Positions 36,592-44,773 of a stretch of DNA of 64,000 nucleotides are shown here, in pieces; positions within the stretch are counted from its first letter, which is position 1; each line of letters opens with the position of its first letter. Made by a program: the position numbers and the translations under genes. This stretch comes from Paludisphaera rhizosphaerae (GTDB lineage Bacteria; Planctomycetota; Planctomycetia; Isosphaerales; Isosphaeraceae): assembly GCF_011065895.1 (NCBI RefSeq), contig NZ_JAALCR010000005.1, forward strand, positions 124,001 through 188,000, given 5' to 3'. The notes under the pieces were generated by a model that was not told the origin of the DNA, made no database searches, and worked only from the letters and a program-made list of their open reading frames with translations.

Positions 36592-36670
36592 CCGTCTTGA
36601 CGGATTCTACCAACAATCCGCCAAAACGCTTCACGATCGGCGAAAGTTCTTGACAGACCGCCGTCTTGAC
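36592..36670 (+). promoter_or_regulatory. Paired CCGTCTTGAC sites before the BMC operon
   Basis: The 10-base sequence CCGTCTTGAC occurs at 36592-36601 and again at 36661-36670, 69 bases apart, in the mutM-deoR intergenic region. A TTGACA hexamer lies between them at about 36652. Two direct copies at this spacing are what looped DeoR-family operators look like, but which promoter they serve is inference. Confidence 0.4.
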
Positions 36671-36721
36671 TGGAAACTCGATTCCGTAGTCGTGCCAGAA
36701 ATCCATCAGGACCGCTCACTC

Positions 36722-37564
36722 ATGCTCCCTGAGACCCGACGCCAGCGGCTCCGCGAGCTCATCGCCGAGCGGGGCTACGCGACGCTCGACGAGCTTGTGC
36801 GGGCTCTGAACGTCTCGGAGAGCACGGTCCGTCGCGATCTGGAAGCCCTGGACCTTTCCGGGGTGGTTCGCAGAACTCACGGCGGAGCGGTCTCGGCGGG
36901 AGAGGCGCGGACGTCTGCCTTGCCGGCCTTCGACGAGCGGACGCACACCGCGATCGCCGAGAAACGGGCGATCGGCGCGGCGACCGCCGCTCTGATCGAG
37001 GACGGCGATTCAGTCCTGCTGGACGGCGGCACGACGACCCTGGAGGTGGCCCGCGCGATTCTGGAGCGGAACATCCACGTCCAGGTGGTGACCAACAGCC
37101 TGCCGATCGCCCAACTGGTGGCGACGGCTCCACGGGCCGATTTGATTCTGATCGGGGGTTACGTCTACCCCCGGACGGGCGTCGCCCTGGGTCCGCTGGC
37201 CATCGCTGAGATGGGCGAGATCCGGGTGCGAACGGCGGTCCTGGGCGCGGGCGGGATCATGGCCGACGGCGTCTCCAACTCCAACCTCCTGCTGGTGGAG
37301 ACCGAGCGCCGGATGATGACCTGCGGCCAGGAGGTCGTCATCGTCGCCGACCGGACGAAGTTCGGCCGACCGGCCCTGGCGAAACTCTGCGGCTGGGACG
37401 AAGTGACGCGGCTGGTGTGCGACTCTCAGGCCCCCGCCGACCTCCGGCGGACGATCGAGGCGGCCGGCGTGGTCGTCCACGAGGCCGGACCGGTAGACCG
37501 CAACGGCCACGCTGGAATGACGGGAACCAAGAGCGAGACGACCGACGAGAGGACCGAGGCATGA
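36722..37564 (+). CDS. DeoR-family transcriptional regulator of the BMC operon
   Basis: A 280-residue regulator from ATG 36722; an open frame upstream to 36512 is not coding. The N-terminal winged helix has the DeoR signature ([20 protein letters not shown], then [12 protein letters not shown] and VRRTHGGAV). The sensor domain ([17 protein letters not shown], then [15 protein letters not shown]) is of the sugar-phosphate-binding isomerase fold. It begins the microcompartment operon and its stop overlaps the PduL start (ATGA). The expected effector is a sugar phosphate such as fuculose- or rhamnulose-phosphate, by inference from the aldolase in the same operon. Confidence 0.9.
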   Translation: MLPETRRQRLRELIAERGYATLDELVRALNVSESTVRRDLEALDLSGVVRRTHGGAVSAGEARTSALPAFDERTHTAIAEKRAIGAATAALIEDGDSVLLDGGTTTLEVARAILERNIHVQVVTNSLPIAQLVATAPRADLILIGGYVYPRTGVALGPLAIAEMGEIRVRTAVLGAGGIMADGVSNSNLLLVETERRMMTCGQEVVIVADRTKFGRPALAKLCGWDEVTRLVCDSQAPADLRRTIEAAGVVVHEAGPVDRNGHAGMTGTKSETTDERTEA

Positions 37565-38253
37565 GCGCAACGGCGACGGCGGCGACCCGCGACCAGATCG
37601 AGAGCCTGGTGCGGTCGATCATCCTCAAGAGCATGGGCGGCGCACCGGCCCCGGCCAACGGGAACGGCAAACCGGGCCCGCCGAAGGTGATCGTCAACAT
37701 CTCGGCCCGGCACTGCCACCTTACCCAGGAGGACGTCGACATCCTCTTCGGCAAGGGGCACCAACTCACGCCGATGAAACGGCTGTATCAGGATACGGAC
37801 TTCGCCGCCGAGGAGACCGTCGCGGTCGTCGGCCCCCGGCAGCGGATGATCCCGGGGGTTCGGATCCTTGGCCCCTGCCGCAAGTTCAGCCAGGTCGAGT
37901 TGGCGTTCACTGACGCCATCAGCCTGGGGATCGACATCCCCGTCCGGCTCTCGGGCGACATTGAGGATACGCCGGGCTGCCTGTTGATCGGCCCCAAGGG
38001 ATCGCTGGTGATGCCCAAGGGCGTGATCCGGGCCGAGCGCCACGTCCACATGGGCCCACGCGACGCCGAATACTACGGCGTGAAGCACCTGGACCGGATG
38101 AACATGAGGGTCGAGAGCCCCTGCCCCGGTTTACTGGAAGGCCTGCTGGTGCGGACCCATCCGGACTGGAAGCTCGAGGTTCACATCGACACCGACGAAG
38201 CCAACTCCTGCGACCTGACGCACGCGACCAACGTGACGCTGGTCAAAGCCTGA
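37561..38253 (+). CDS. pduL: PduL-type phosphate acyltransferase of the microcompartment
   Basis: A 230-residue enzyme that converts acyl-CoA to acyl-phosphate. The zinc ligands are in the family motifs: His51 and His53 in ISARHCHLT, His160 and His162 in ERHVHMGP, and His207 before the DEAN motif (212-214). The first 25 residues ([17 protein letters not shown]) form an amphipathic helix like BMC encapsulation peptides, followed by an Asn/Gly/Pro-rich linker. In this pathway the acyl group is probably lactyl. The start overlaps the deoR stop by four bases. Confidence 0.92.
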   Translation: MSATATAATRDQIESLVRSIILKSMGGAPAPANGNGKPGPPKVIVNISARHCHLTQEDVDILFGKGHQLTPMKRLYQDTDFAAEETVAVVGPRQRMIPGVRILGPCRKFSQVELAFTDAISLGIDIPVRLSGDIEDTPGCLLIGPKGSLVMPKGVIRAERHVHMGPRDAEYYGVKHLDRMNMRVESPCPGLLEGLLVRTHPDWKLEVHIDTDEANSCDLTHATNVTLVKA

Positions 38254-38323
38254 CCTGACCGGATCGAAGCGAACGGATCGGACGACGATAGTTCTCTAAG
38301 CCCCTGCGGAAGGAGGGCCACCC

Positions 38324-38629
38324 GTGGCCTCTGCATCACTCGAAGCTCTCGGAATGATCGAAACCAAGGGGTTCGTGGCGCTCGTCGAAGCGAGCGACGC
38401 GATGCTCAAGGCGGCCAACGTTGAGCTGGTCGGCTGGGACAAGGTCGGCAGCGGCCTGGTGACGGCCTTCGTCGCCGGCGACGTCGCCGCGGTCAAGGCG
38501 GCGGTCGACGCCGGCGCGGCGGCGGCCAGCCGGATCGGCGAGGTCGTCAGCGTCCAGGTCATCCCCCGCCCCCATGAAGACCTCGGCGGGATCCTTTCGT
38601 TCACCAAGGCCGCGGCCGCCAAGGCCTGA
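38324..38629 (+). CDS. BMC-H shell protein 1
   Basis: A 101-residue shell hexamer protein, starting at GTG 38324 after an AAGGAGGG ribosome site. It has the family opening [20 protein letters not shown] and a canonical pore loop DKVGSGLV (K-V-G-S-G). The remainder, [19 protein letters not shown] and VIPRPHEDL, is standard. It is the first of three adjacent BMC-H genes and carries the canonical pore. It forms the flat facets of the shell. Confidence 0.95.
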   Translation: MASASLEALGMIETKGFVALVEASDAMLKAANVELVGWDKVGSGLVTAFVAGDVAAVKAAVDAGAAAASRIGEVVSVQVIPRPHEDLGGILSFTKAAAAKA

Positions 38630-38647
38630 GCGAACAGGAGCCCTGAC

Positions 38648-38971
38648 ATGGCGACGGCGCAGAAGCCCGCGACCCGCGGGAACAACGGGAGTCCGACGAT
38701 GAACGGCGAGGCCCTGGGGCTGATTGAAACCAAGGGGCTCGTGGGCGTGGTTGAGGCCACTGACGCGATGCTCAAGGCGGCGAACGTGACCCTGGCCGGC
38801 AAGGTGTCGGTCGGCGGCTCGTTCATCACGACGCTGGTCCGCGGCGACGTCGGCAGCGTCCGCGCCGCCGTCGAGGCGGGGGCGGAAGCCGCCAGCCGCG
38901 TCGGCGAGCTGGTCAGCGCCCACGTGATCCCCCGGCCCGACGCGGCGGTCCTCCGCACGTTCCTCGGCTGA
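38648..38971 (+). CDS. BMC-H shell protein 2
   Basis: A 107-residue BMC-H protein with an N-terminal extension of about 18 residues ([16 protein letters not shown]) before [20 protein letters not shown]. The pore loop is KVSVGGSFI, differing from the canonical K-V-G-S-G. The rest ([27 protein letters not shown]) is typical. The extension could face the lumen or the cytosol. It lies 18 bases after BMC-H 1 in the same operon. Confidence 0.95.
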   Translation: MATAQKPATRGNNGSPTMNGEALGLIETKGLVGVVEATDAMLKAANVTLAGKVSVGGSFITTLVRGDVGSVRAAVEAGAEAASRVGELVSAHVIPRPDAAVLRTFLG

Positions 38972-39007
38972 GCCCACCCCACCCACACCGACACGGAGCC
39001 GAGAATT

Positions 39008-39292
39008 ATGAACGGCAACGCGCTGGGCCTCATCGAGACGATGGGCCTGGTCTGCCTCATCAACGCGGTCGACGCCATGCTCAAGGCGGCGTCGGTCGAG
39101 CTGGCGAGCCCGATCATCAAGCTGGACGGCGGCGTCGTCAGCGTGATGATCCGCGGCGACGTCAGCAGCGTCCGCGCCGCCGTCGAGGCGGGCGCGGAGG
39201 CCGCGTCGAAGGCCGGCGACCTTCGGGCCGCCCACGTTATCCCGCGGCCCGGCGCCGCGGTTGTTCGAGCCTACCTGGGGGCCTCGCGTTGA
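39008..39292 (+). CDS. BMC-H shell protein 3
   Basis: A 94-residue BMC-H protein ([20 protein letters not shown]). The pore loop reads [11 protein letters not shown], with Asp and two glycines where the others have serine-containing loops. The end ([28 protein letters not shown]) is close to BMC-H 2, so the two share a recent ancestor. Its stop overlaps the TTG start of the kinase gene. Confidence 0.95.
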   Translation: MNGNALGLIETMGLVCLINAVDAMLKAASVELASPIIKLDGGVVSVMIRGDVSSVRAAVEAGAEAASKAGDLRAAHVIPRPGAAVVRAYLGASR

Positions 39293-40494
39293 AGATCCTC
39301 GTCGCCAACCTGGGCAGCACCAGCTTCAAGTACCGCCTCTTCGACCTGGGCGACCCGGCCGAGCCGGTCCTGGCCAGGGGGGCGATCGATCGCATCGGCT
39401 CGCCCTCGTCCAAGGTCGTCGTCAAAACGGCCCGCGGCGAATCCGAGACGTCGAAGACGGTCGCCGACCACGGCGATGCGGTGCAGATCTGCCTGGACCA
39501 GCTCACCGACCCGGAGATCGGCGTCCTGGCCGACCCCTCCGAGGTCTCGGCGATCGGGTTCAAGGCGGTCCACGCCCGCAACCTGACCGGCGTCCAGATC
39601 GTCGACGACGAGGTGCTCGAGGCGATGGAGGCGTTCAACGACGTCGCCCCTGCCCATAACCCGCCCTACGTGAAGGCCATGCGCGGCCTCCGCGAACGGT
39701 TCCCGGGCCTGCCGCTGGTCGCCGCGTTCGAGACCGGCTTCCACCGGACCATCCCCGAAGCGTCCCAGCGCTACGGCATCCCCGAAGAGTGGGCGACCAA
39801 ACTGGGCGTCCGCAAATGGGGGTTCCACGGCGCGAGCCACCGCTACATCTCGTGGCGGATCGCCGAGCTGATGGGCCGGAAGGATCTCAAGGTCGTCTCC
39901 TGTCACCTTGGGGGGAGTTCGTCGCTCGCCGCGATCCGCGACGGGGCGTCGATCGCCTGCAGCCTGGGGATGAGCCCGCAGACCGGCCTGCCGCACAACA
40001 ACCGCGTCGGCGACTTCGACGTCTTCGCCCTTCCCGTCCTGCTCCGCGAGACGGGCAAGAGCCTGGAGGAAGTCCTGGACGTCCTGGCCAACCACTCGGG
40101 CCTGAAAGGCCTCTGCGGCGCCAACGACCTCCGCGACATCGAGACCGCCGCACAGGCCGGCGACCCTCGGGCCAAGCTGGCCCTCGATTACTTCGTCGCC
40201 TCGATCCGCCACTACCTGGGGGCCTTCCTCCTGGAGCTGGGCGGGGCCGACGCCATCGTCTTCACCGGCGGGATCGGCGAGAACTCGTCGCTCATCCGCG
40301 AGCAGACCCTCCGCGACCTCAGTTGGTTTGGGATCGAGCTGGATCCGGCCCTCAACGCCTCCGGCCCGGTCGAGCGCCGGGTCTCCAGGGAAGGCTCGCG
40401 AGTGCAGGTCTGGACCGTGCCCGCCAACGAAGAGTTGGTGGTCGCCCGACAGTCGCAGGCGTTGCTTCAATCGGGCCGCAAGTCGTCCGACTGA
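39289..40494 (+). CDS. Acetate/propionate-family kinase of the microcompartment
   Basis: A 401-residue kinase starting at TTG 39289, overlapping the stop of BMC-H 3. It should transfer the phosphate of an acyl-phosphate to ADP. Family features: [51 protein letters not shown] and [14 protein letters not shown]. The substrate-binding loop reads [12 protein letters not shown] instead of the GLMMGTRSGDID of classic acetate kinases. That change suggests an altered acyl substrate, most likely lactyl-phosphate here. It gives the ATP-yielding last step of the pathway. Confidence 0.9.
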   Translation: MKILVANLGSTSFKYRLFDLGDPAEPVLARGAIDRIGSPSSKVVVKTARGESETSKTVADHGDAVQICLDQLTDPEIGVLADPSEVSAIGFKAVHARNLTGVQIVDDEVLEAMEAFNDVAPAHNPPYVKAMRGLRERFPGLPLVAAFETGFHRTIPEASQRYGIPEEWATKLGVRKWGFHGASHRYISWRIAELMGRKDLKVVSCHLGGSSSLAAIRDGASIACSLGMSPQTGLPHNNRVGDFDVFALPVLLRETGKSLEEVLDVLANHSGLKGLCGANDLRDIETAAQAGDPRAKLALDYFVASIRHYLGAFLLELGGADAIVFTGGIGENSSLIREQTLRDLSWFGIELDPALNASGPVERRVSREGSRVQVWTVPANEELVVARQSQALLQSGRKSSD

Positions 40495-40546
40495 CCCTCG
40501 CCGGCGACCGACGCAACCAACCCTCAGCCCAACGGACGACTCGACG

Positions 40547-40864
40547 ATGTTCCTGGCCCGCGTGACCGGAAGCCTGGTGGCGACTCAGAAGGTCGCTTCG
40601 ATGACCGGACACAAGCTCCTCATCGTCGAGCCTTTCCGGGTCGACGAGAAGGGGGGCGACCGTCTGGTCCCCACCGGCCGGACCTTCGTCGTGGTCGACG
40701 CCCTGGGCGCCGGCCTCGGCGAGATGGTCCTCATCTGCCAGGGCTCCAGCGCCCGCCTGACTCCCGAGACCGAGAAGCTCCCCATCGACGCCGTCGTGAT
40801 CGGCCTGGTCGACACGGTGGACGTCCGGGGGAAGGTCGTCTTCTCCACCCGGGCCGAATCATAA
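40547..40864 (+). CDS. BMC-P (EutN/CcmL) shell vertex protein 1
   Basis: A 105-residue pentamer protein from ATG 40547; the upstream open frame is not coding. It has the complete EutN/CcmL pattern: MFLARVTGSLVATQK, GHKLLIVEPF, VVVDALGAGLGEMVLICQGS and AVVIGLVDTVDVRGK. It caps the vertices of the polyhedral shell. It is the most typical of the three BMC-P proteins of the operon. Confidence 0.93.
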   Translation: MFLARVTGSLVATQKVASMTGHKLLIVEPFRVDEKGGDRLVPTGRTFVVVDALGAGLGEMVLICQGSSARLTPETEKLPIDAVVIGLVDTVDVRGKVVFSTRAES

Positions 40865-40938
40865 ACGTGTTCACAAGCGACTGATCGACGCCGCCCCGCG
40901 CCTCGACGCATGGACCTCGACCCAGACCAGGAACCCCG

Positions 40939-42381
40939 GTGTCCGTCATGCAAACGACAGCCACAGAAGATCTGATCCGCAACGTGGTCCAGCAGGTCCT
41001 CTCGCAGATAGGGACCGGCCCGGCCAATGGCGCCAACGGCAACGGAGCGGCGAAGGGGCCCTCGGGCGACCTCGGCGTCTTCCCGACCGTCGAGTCGGCC
41101 ACGGCCGCCGCGGAGGCCGCCTTCAACGTCTTCCGCAACCGGCCGTTGGGCGACCGCAAGAAGGCGATCGACTGCATCCGCGAGATCTGCGTGAAGCAGG
41201 CCGAAGAGTTGGGCCGGCTGGAGCTGGAAGAGACCCAGATCGGCCGGCTCGACCACAAGATCGCCAAGCTGCGCGACTCGATCCCGGCGATCCCGGGCGT
41301 CGAGTACCTGCGGACGGACAACGCCAGCGGCGACGCCGGCGTGACCTTCACGGACTACACGCCGTTCGGCGTCATCGGCGCGATTACGCCGGTCACTCAC
41401 AGCCTCCCCACGCTGGCCGCGAACGCGATCAACATGCTCGCCGCCGGCAACACGGTGGTCTTCAACGCCCACCCCTCGGGACGGGCCATCGCGGCGCTCG
41501 GCGTGAAGAAGTTCAACAAGGCCATCGCCGAGGCGACAGGCCTCGAGAACCTGTTGACGATCATCGACCCGCCGACGATCGAATCGGCCAACGGCCTCTT
41601 CCAGAGCCCGAAGGTCAAGCTGCTGGTCGTCACCGGCGGCCCGGCGGTGGCTCGTGCGGCGCTGGCCAGCAAGCGACGGGCGATCGTCGCCGGCCCCGGC
41701 AATCCGCCGGTCGTCGTCGACCCCACGGCCTGCCTGGACCTCGCGGCGAAGTCGATCGTCGAGGGCGCTGCCTTCGACAACAACCTGCTCTGCATCGGCG
41801 AAAAGCAGGTCTTCGGCGTCGCCCCCATCTTCGACAAGCTCATGGAGACGATGTCCAAGTACCAGGCCTTCCGCCTGACGGCCCCGCAGATCGAGTCGCT
41901 CACGCGTGCGGCGTTCGAGAACGGGTCGGACGGCAAGCCGCACGTCCGCAAGGAGCTGGTGGGCAAGGACCCGGCCATCCTGGCGGCGCACGCGGGGGTG
42001 AAGATCCCCGCGAACACGCAGCTTCTCTACGGCGAGACCGGGTTCGACCACCCGTTCGTTCAGGAAGAGCAGATGATGCCGTTCGTCCCCTTCGTGAAGG
42101 TGCCGGACGTCAACACGGCTCTCGCCATGGCCCGCGAGAGCGAGCACGGCTACGGCCACACGGCGGTCCTGCACTCGCGAGACGTGGACGTGATGAACCG
42201 CATGGGCAAGCTGATGGACTGCACCATCTTCGTCGTCAACGGTTCGAGCCTGGCGGGCCTGGGCGGGCCGGCGGTGCCGTCGTTCTCCATCGCCGGGCCG
42301 ACCGGCGAGGGTGTGACCACCCCCCTGACCTTCACCCGCCAGCGCCGGACGGCCATCGCCGGCGGCTTCCGGTTCGCTTGA
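40939..42381 (+). CDS. CoA-acylating aldehyde dehydrogenase, PduP type
   Basis: A 480-residue enzyme of the PduP/EutE type that oxidises an aldehyde to acyl-CoA with NAD. The start is GTG 40939 or ATG 40948. The catalytic Cys is residue 285 (AFDNNLLCIGEK), and the earlier TPVTHSLPTLAANAIN and VVTGGPAVARAAL segments fit. The N-terminal 20 residues (TEDLIRNVVQQVLSQI) form an amphipathic helix and are followed by a Gly/Asn linker, as in encapsulated enzymes. In this pathway it should act on lactaldehyde. Confidence 0.92.
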   Translation: MSVMQTTATEDLIRNVVQQVLSQIGTGPANGANGNGAAKGPSGDLGVFPTVESATAAAEAAFNVFRNRPLGDRKKAIDCIREICVKQAEELGRLELEETQIGRLDHKIAKLRDSIPAIPGVEYLRTDNASGDAGVTFTDYTPFGVIGAITPVTHSLPTLAANAINMLAAGNTVVFNAHPSGRAIAALGVKKFNKAIAEATGLENLLTIIDPPTIESANGLFQSPKVKLLVVTGGPAVARAALASKRRAIVAGPGNPPVVVDPTACLDLAAKSIVEGAAFDNNLLCIGEKQVFGVAPIFDKLMETMSKYQAFRLTAPQIESLTRAAFENGSDGKPHVRKELVGKDPAILAAHAGVKIPANTQLLYGETGFDHPFVQEEQMMPFVPFVKVPDVNTALAMARESEHGYGHTAVLHSRDVDVMNRMGKLMDCTIFVVNGSSLAGLGGPAVPSFSIAGPTGEGVTTPLTFTRQRRTAIAGGFRFA

Positions 42382-42405
42382 CCCGAACGGGAGGGAGGCG
42401 CCCCG

Positions 42406-42663
42406 ATGCAGCTCGGCCGAGTGGTCGCTGTGGCGACCTCCACCGTCAAGCACCCGACCTTCGAGAAGGAACGGCTCCTGGTCGTCCAGCTCGAAGGAAC
42501 GGGGGGCAAGCCCGACGGCGAGCCCGTCCTGGCCTTCGACCGGCTGGGCGCCCGCAAGGGAGACCTCGTCCTGCTGACCAGCGACGGGGCCATCCTGCGA
42601 AGCCTCCTCGGCCGCGACACCCCGGGACGCTGGAGCGTGATGGGACTCCCCGACGATCTTTGA
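42406..42663 (+). CDS. BMC-P shell vertex protein 2
   Basis: An 85-residue EutN/CcmL-family protein: MQLGRVVAVATSTVKHPTFE, LLVVQLEG and VLAFDRLGARKGDLVLLTSD. The end after GDLVLLTSD differs from the usual I-D-A-x-x-x-G-x-V-D strand (it reads RWSVMGLPDDL), so it is shorter and more divergent than protein 1. It starts 24 bases after the aldehyde dehydrogenase. Confidence 0.9.
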   Translation: MQLGRVVAVATSTVKHPTFEKERLLVVQLEGTGGKPDGEPVLAFDRLGARKGDLVLLTSDGAILRSLLGRDTPGRWSVMGLPDDL

Positions 42664-42685
42664 GAGGAACGGCGGAACGATCGCG

Positions 42686-43459
42686 ATGACCCAAACGTGG
42701 AACGGATACGAGACGATGCGAAGGACGACGACCCCGGGGCTCTTCCCGGCCGGCTTCGCCCCCGCTCGCGCGCTCGACCCGATTCGCGCCGTCGACGAGG
42801 CCGTTCGTTCGGTCCTGGCGGAGATGTTCGGCGGGTTTCGGTCATCGACGTCGCCCGCTCCGAGAATCGTACGTCCCTCGGCGGCCGTGGAGCCGGTTTT
42901 CGCCGACCGCCTATTCGGTCTCCGGCAGGCCGAGACGCTGGCGGACGGTGCGACGATCCGCGTCGCCGTCGGAACTGTCGTCACTCCCCTGGCTCGCGAC
43001 CTCCTGAAGAAGAAGAACGTCGAGATTCGGCTCATCGGGTCGGCCGAAGTCGCCGCTTCGGCTCGCGGCGAGTGGGCCTTCGCGATTGAAGACGGCCCCG
43101 GCTGGCTCGTTGCCCTGCGGCGGTCGATGCTCGACGGCGCCGGCCCCTGGCGAGAACTGGCCCCTTCGGTCGATGACGCAGTCGCCTGGCTGGGCTCGGG
43201 CGAGGGCCGAGGCGTCTTGCTCGTCACCACCGACGGCGCGACGGCCGTCTGGCGGGCCTGCCAATCGTCGGGCGTCCGGGCGGCGTTCGCCAACGAGCCG
43301 GCCGACGTCCAGCGGGCGACCGGAACACTGGGGGCCAACCTGATCGTCGTCGACCCGGCGGGGAAGTCGATCGCCTGGATCAAGCAGCTCGCGACCGCGT
43401 TCCGAAGGGCCGGCGCCCCGAAGGATCCATTCGCGGGCGGGATCGGAGGGACGCCGTGA
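42686..43459 (+). CDS. Degenerate RpiB-like BMC-associated protein
   Basis: A 257-residue protein. The middle (about residues 90-118) reads TIRVAVGTVVTPLARDLLKK, resembling the T-P-x-A-R-x-L-L element at the start of EutT-type BMC proteins. The C-terminal part (about 165-250) aligns by eye with RpiB/LacA sugar-phosphate isomerases: GVLLVTTDGATAV at the active-site loop, SGVRAAFANEP and LGANLIVVD. The catalytic Cys of that loop is replaced by Val, so classical isomerase activity is unlikely. It overlaps the next BMC-P gene by four bases. Its role, structural or regulatory, is unknown. Confidence 0.7.
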   Translation: MTQTWNGYETMRRTTTPGLFPAGFAPARALDPIRAVDEAVRSVLAEMFGGFRSSTSPAPRIVRPSAAVEPVFADRLFGLRQAETLADGATIRVAVGTVVTPLARDLLKKKNVEIRLIGSAEVAASARGEWAFAIEDGPGWLVALRRSMLDGAGPWRELAPSVDDAVAWLGSGEGRGVLLVTTDGATAVWRACQSSGVRAAFANEPADVQRATGTLGANLIVVDPAGKSIAWIKQLATAFRRAGAPKDPFAGGIGGTP

Positions 43460-43734
43460 GAATCGCCGAGGTCATTGGACGCGTGACGCTGTCGCGAGTG
43501 CATCCGAGCCTCTCCGGGGCCCGGTTCCCGATCGTCGTCCCCATGCCTTTGGTAGCCCTCCGCGACGGCGCCCCCGACCGCGGCGAGGAACTCGTCGCCT
43601 ACGACAAGCTCGGAGTCGGCCGCGGCGACCTGATCGGCCTCAGCGAAGGGGGCGAGGCGGCCAACCCCTTCGGTAAGACGTTAACGCCGGTCGACGCCTA
43701 TTGCGCGTGCCTGATCGATTCCATCTCCTTCTAA
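43456..43734 (+). CDS. BMC-P shell vertex protein 3
   Basis: A 92-residue EutN/CcmL-family protein starting at GTG 43456, overlapping the previous stop (GTGA). It reads MRIAEVIGRVTLSRVHPSL, FPIVVPMPLVAL, VAYDKLGVGRGDLIGLSEGG and ends DAYCACLIDSISF. Three different BMC-P proteins in one operon are typical of the PVM class. Confidence 0.92.
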   Translation: MRIAEVIGRVTLSRVHPSLSGARFPIVVPMPLVALRDGAPDRGEELVAYDKLGVGRGDLIGLSEGGEAANPFGKTLTPVDAYCACLIDSISF

Positions 43735-43791
43735 GCATACAAACGGATCTTCACGAGAATTCCTGACCACGGCGGAGCGAGGAGAGCGGCC

Positions 43792-44742
43792 ATGAGCGTC
43801 CAGAACGAGTGGAAGCTGCGGGAGATGATGTGCGAGATCGGCCGGCGGATCTACGCCAAGGGCTTCGCTGCCGCCAACGACGGCAACATCAGCTACCGCC
43901 TGAGCGAGGACCGCGTCCTCTGCACGCCGACGCGGGTCTCCAAGGGCTTCATGAAGCCCGACGACCTCTGCATCATCGACATGGACGGCAAACAGATCTC
44001 CGGCAAGCGCAAGCGGTCCAGCGAGATGCTCCTGCACCTCACCGCGCTGAAGGCCCGGCCCGACATGAAGTCGTGCGTCCATTGCCACCCGCCCCACGCG
44101 ACGGCCTTCGCCGTGGCCAAGGAGCCGATCCCGAAGTGCGTGCTGCCGGAGATCGAGGTCTTCCTGGGCGAGGTCGCCATCTCCCCCTATGAGACCCCCG
44201 GCGGCCAGAAGTTCGCCGACACCATCCTCCCATACGTCAAGGACACCGAGACGATCCTGCTGGCCAACCACGGCACGATCACCCTGGGGACGGACCTGGA
44301 AGACGCCTACTTCAAGACCGAGATCATCGACGCCTACTGCCGCATCCTGCTGCTGGCCAAGCAGCTCGGCCGGGTGAACTACTACGGCGATGAGAAGGCC
44401 GCTGAACTGATCAAGCTCAAGCCGGGCCTGGGCATCCCCGACGCCCGCCTCACGCGCGGCCTTGAGAATTGCGACCTCTGCGGCAACAGCCTGTTCCGCG
44501 AGGGCTACGGCGACTTCAGCCCCGAGCCCAAGGTGTTCGTCCATCCCAAGCTGATCGACCAGATGGCGCAGGGGGGCGAGACCTCGGCGTGCGGCTGCTC
44601 CACGGGCGCCGCCGAGTTCGGCAACGGCTCGTCAGCCCACGGGAAGGCCTCCAACGGACAACCTGGCGGCCCCAACATCGACTCGCTGGTGCAGTCGATC
44701 ACGGACCAGGTCATGAGCGCCCTCAACGGCGCGGCGAAGTAA
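43792..44742 (+). CDS. Class II aldolase, fuculose/rhamnulose-1-phosphate type, with C-terminal encapsulation peptide
   Basis: A 316-residue zinc aldolase. Residues Glu78, His97, His99 and His160 (SSEMLLHL, CVHCHPPHATA, ANHGTIT) each lie five positions after Glu73, His92, His94 and His155 of E. coli FucA, so the active site is intact. It would split the sugar phosphate into DHAP and L-lactaldehyde. After the 215-residue domain and a short Cys-containing segment (CDLCGNSLFRE, CGCSTG) comes a Gly/Asn linker and a terminal amphipathic helix (NIDSLVQSITDQVMSALNG), a likely encapsulation peptide. It precedes the dehydrogenase gene by 31 bases. Confidence 0.92.
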   Translation: MSVQNEWKLREMMCEIGRRIYAKGFAAANDGNISYRLSEDRVLCTPTRVSKGFMKPDDLCIIDMDGKQISGKRKRSSEMLLHLTALKARPDMKSCVHCHPPHATAFAVAKEPIPKCVLPEIEVFLGEVAISPYETPGGQKFADTILPYVKDTETILLANHGTITLGTDLEDAYFKTEIIDAYCRILLLAKQLGRVNYYGDEKAAELIKLKPGLGIPDARLTRGLENCDLCGNSLFREGYGDFSPEPKVFVHPKLIDQMAQGGETSACGCSTGAAEFGNGSSAHGKASNGQPGGPNIDSLVQSITDQVMSALNGAAK

Positions 44743-44773
44743 CTCAAGCGAATCGTATCCGGGGATTCTCTCC

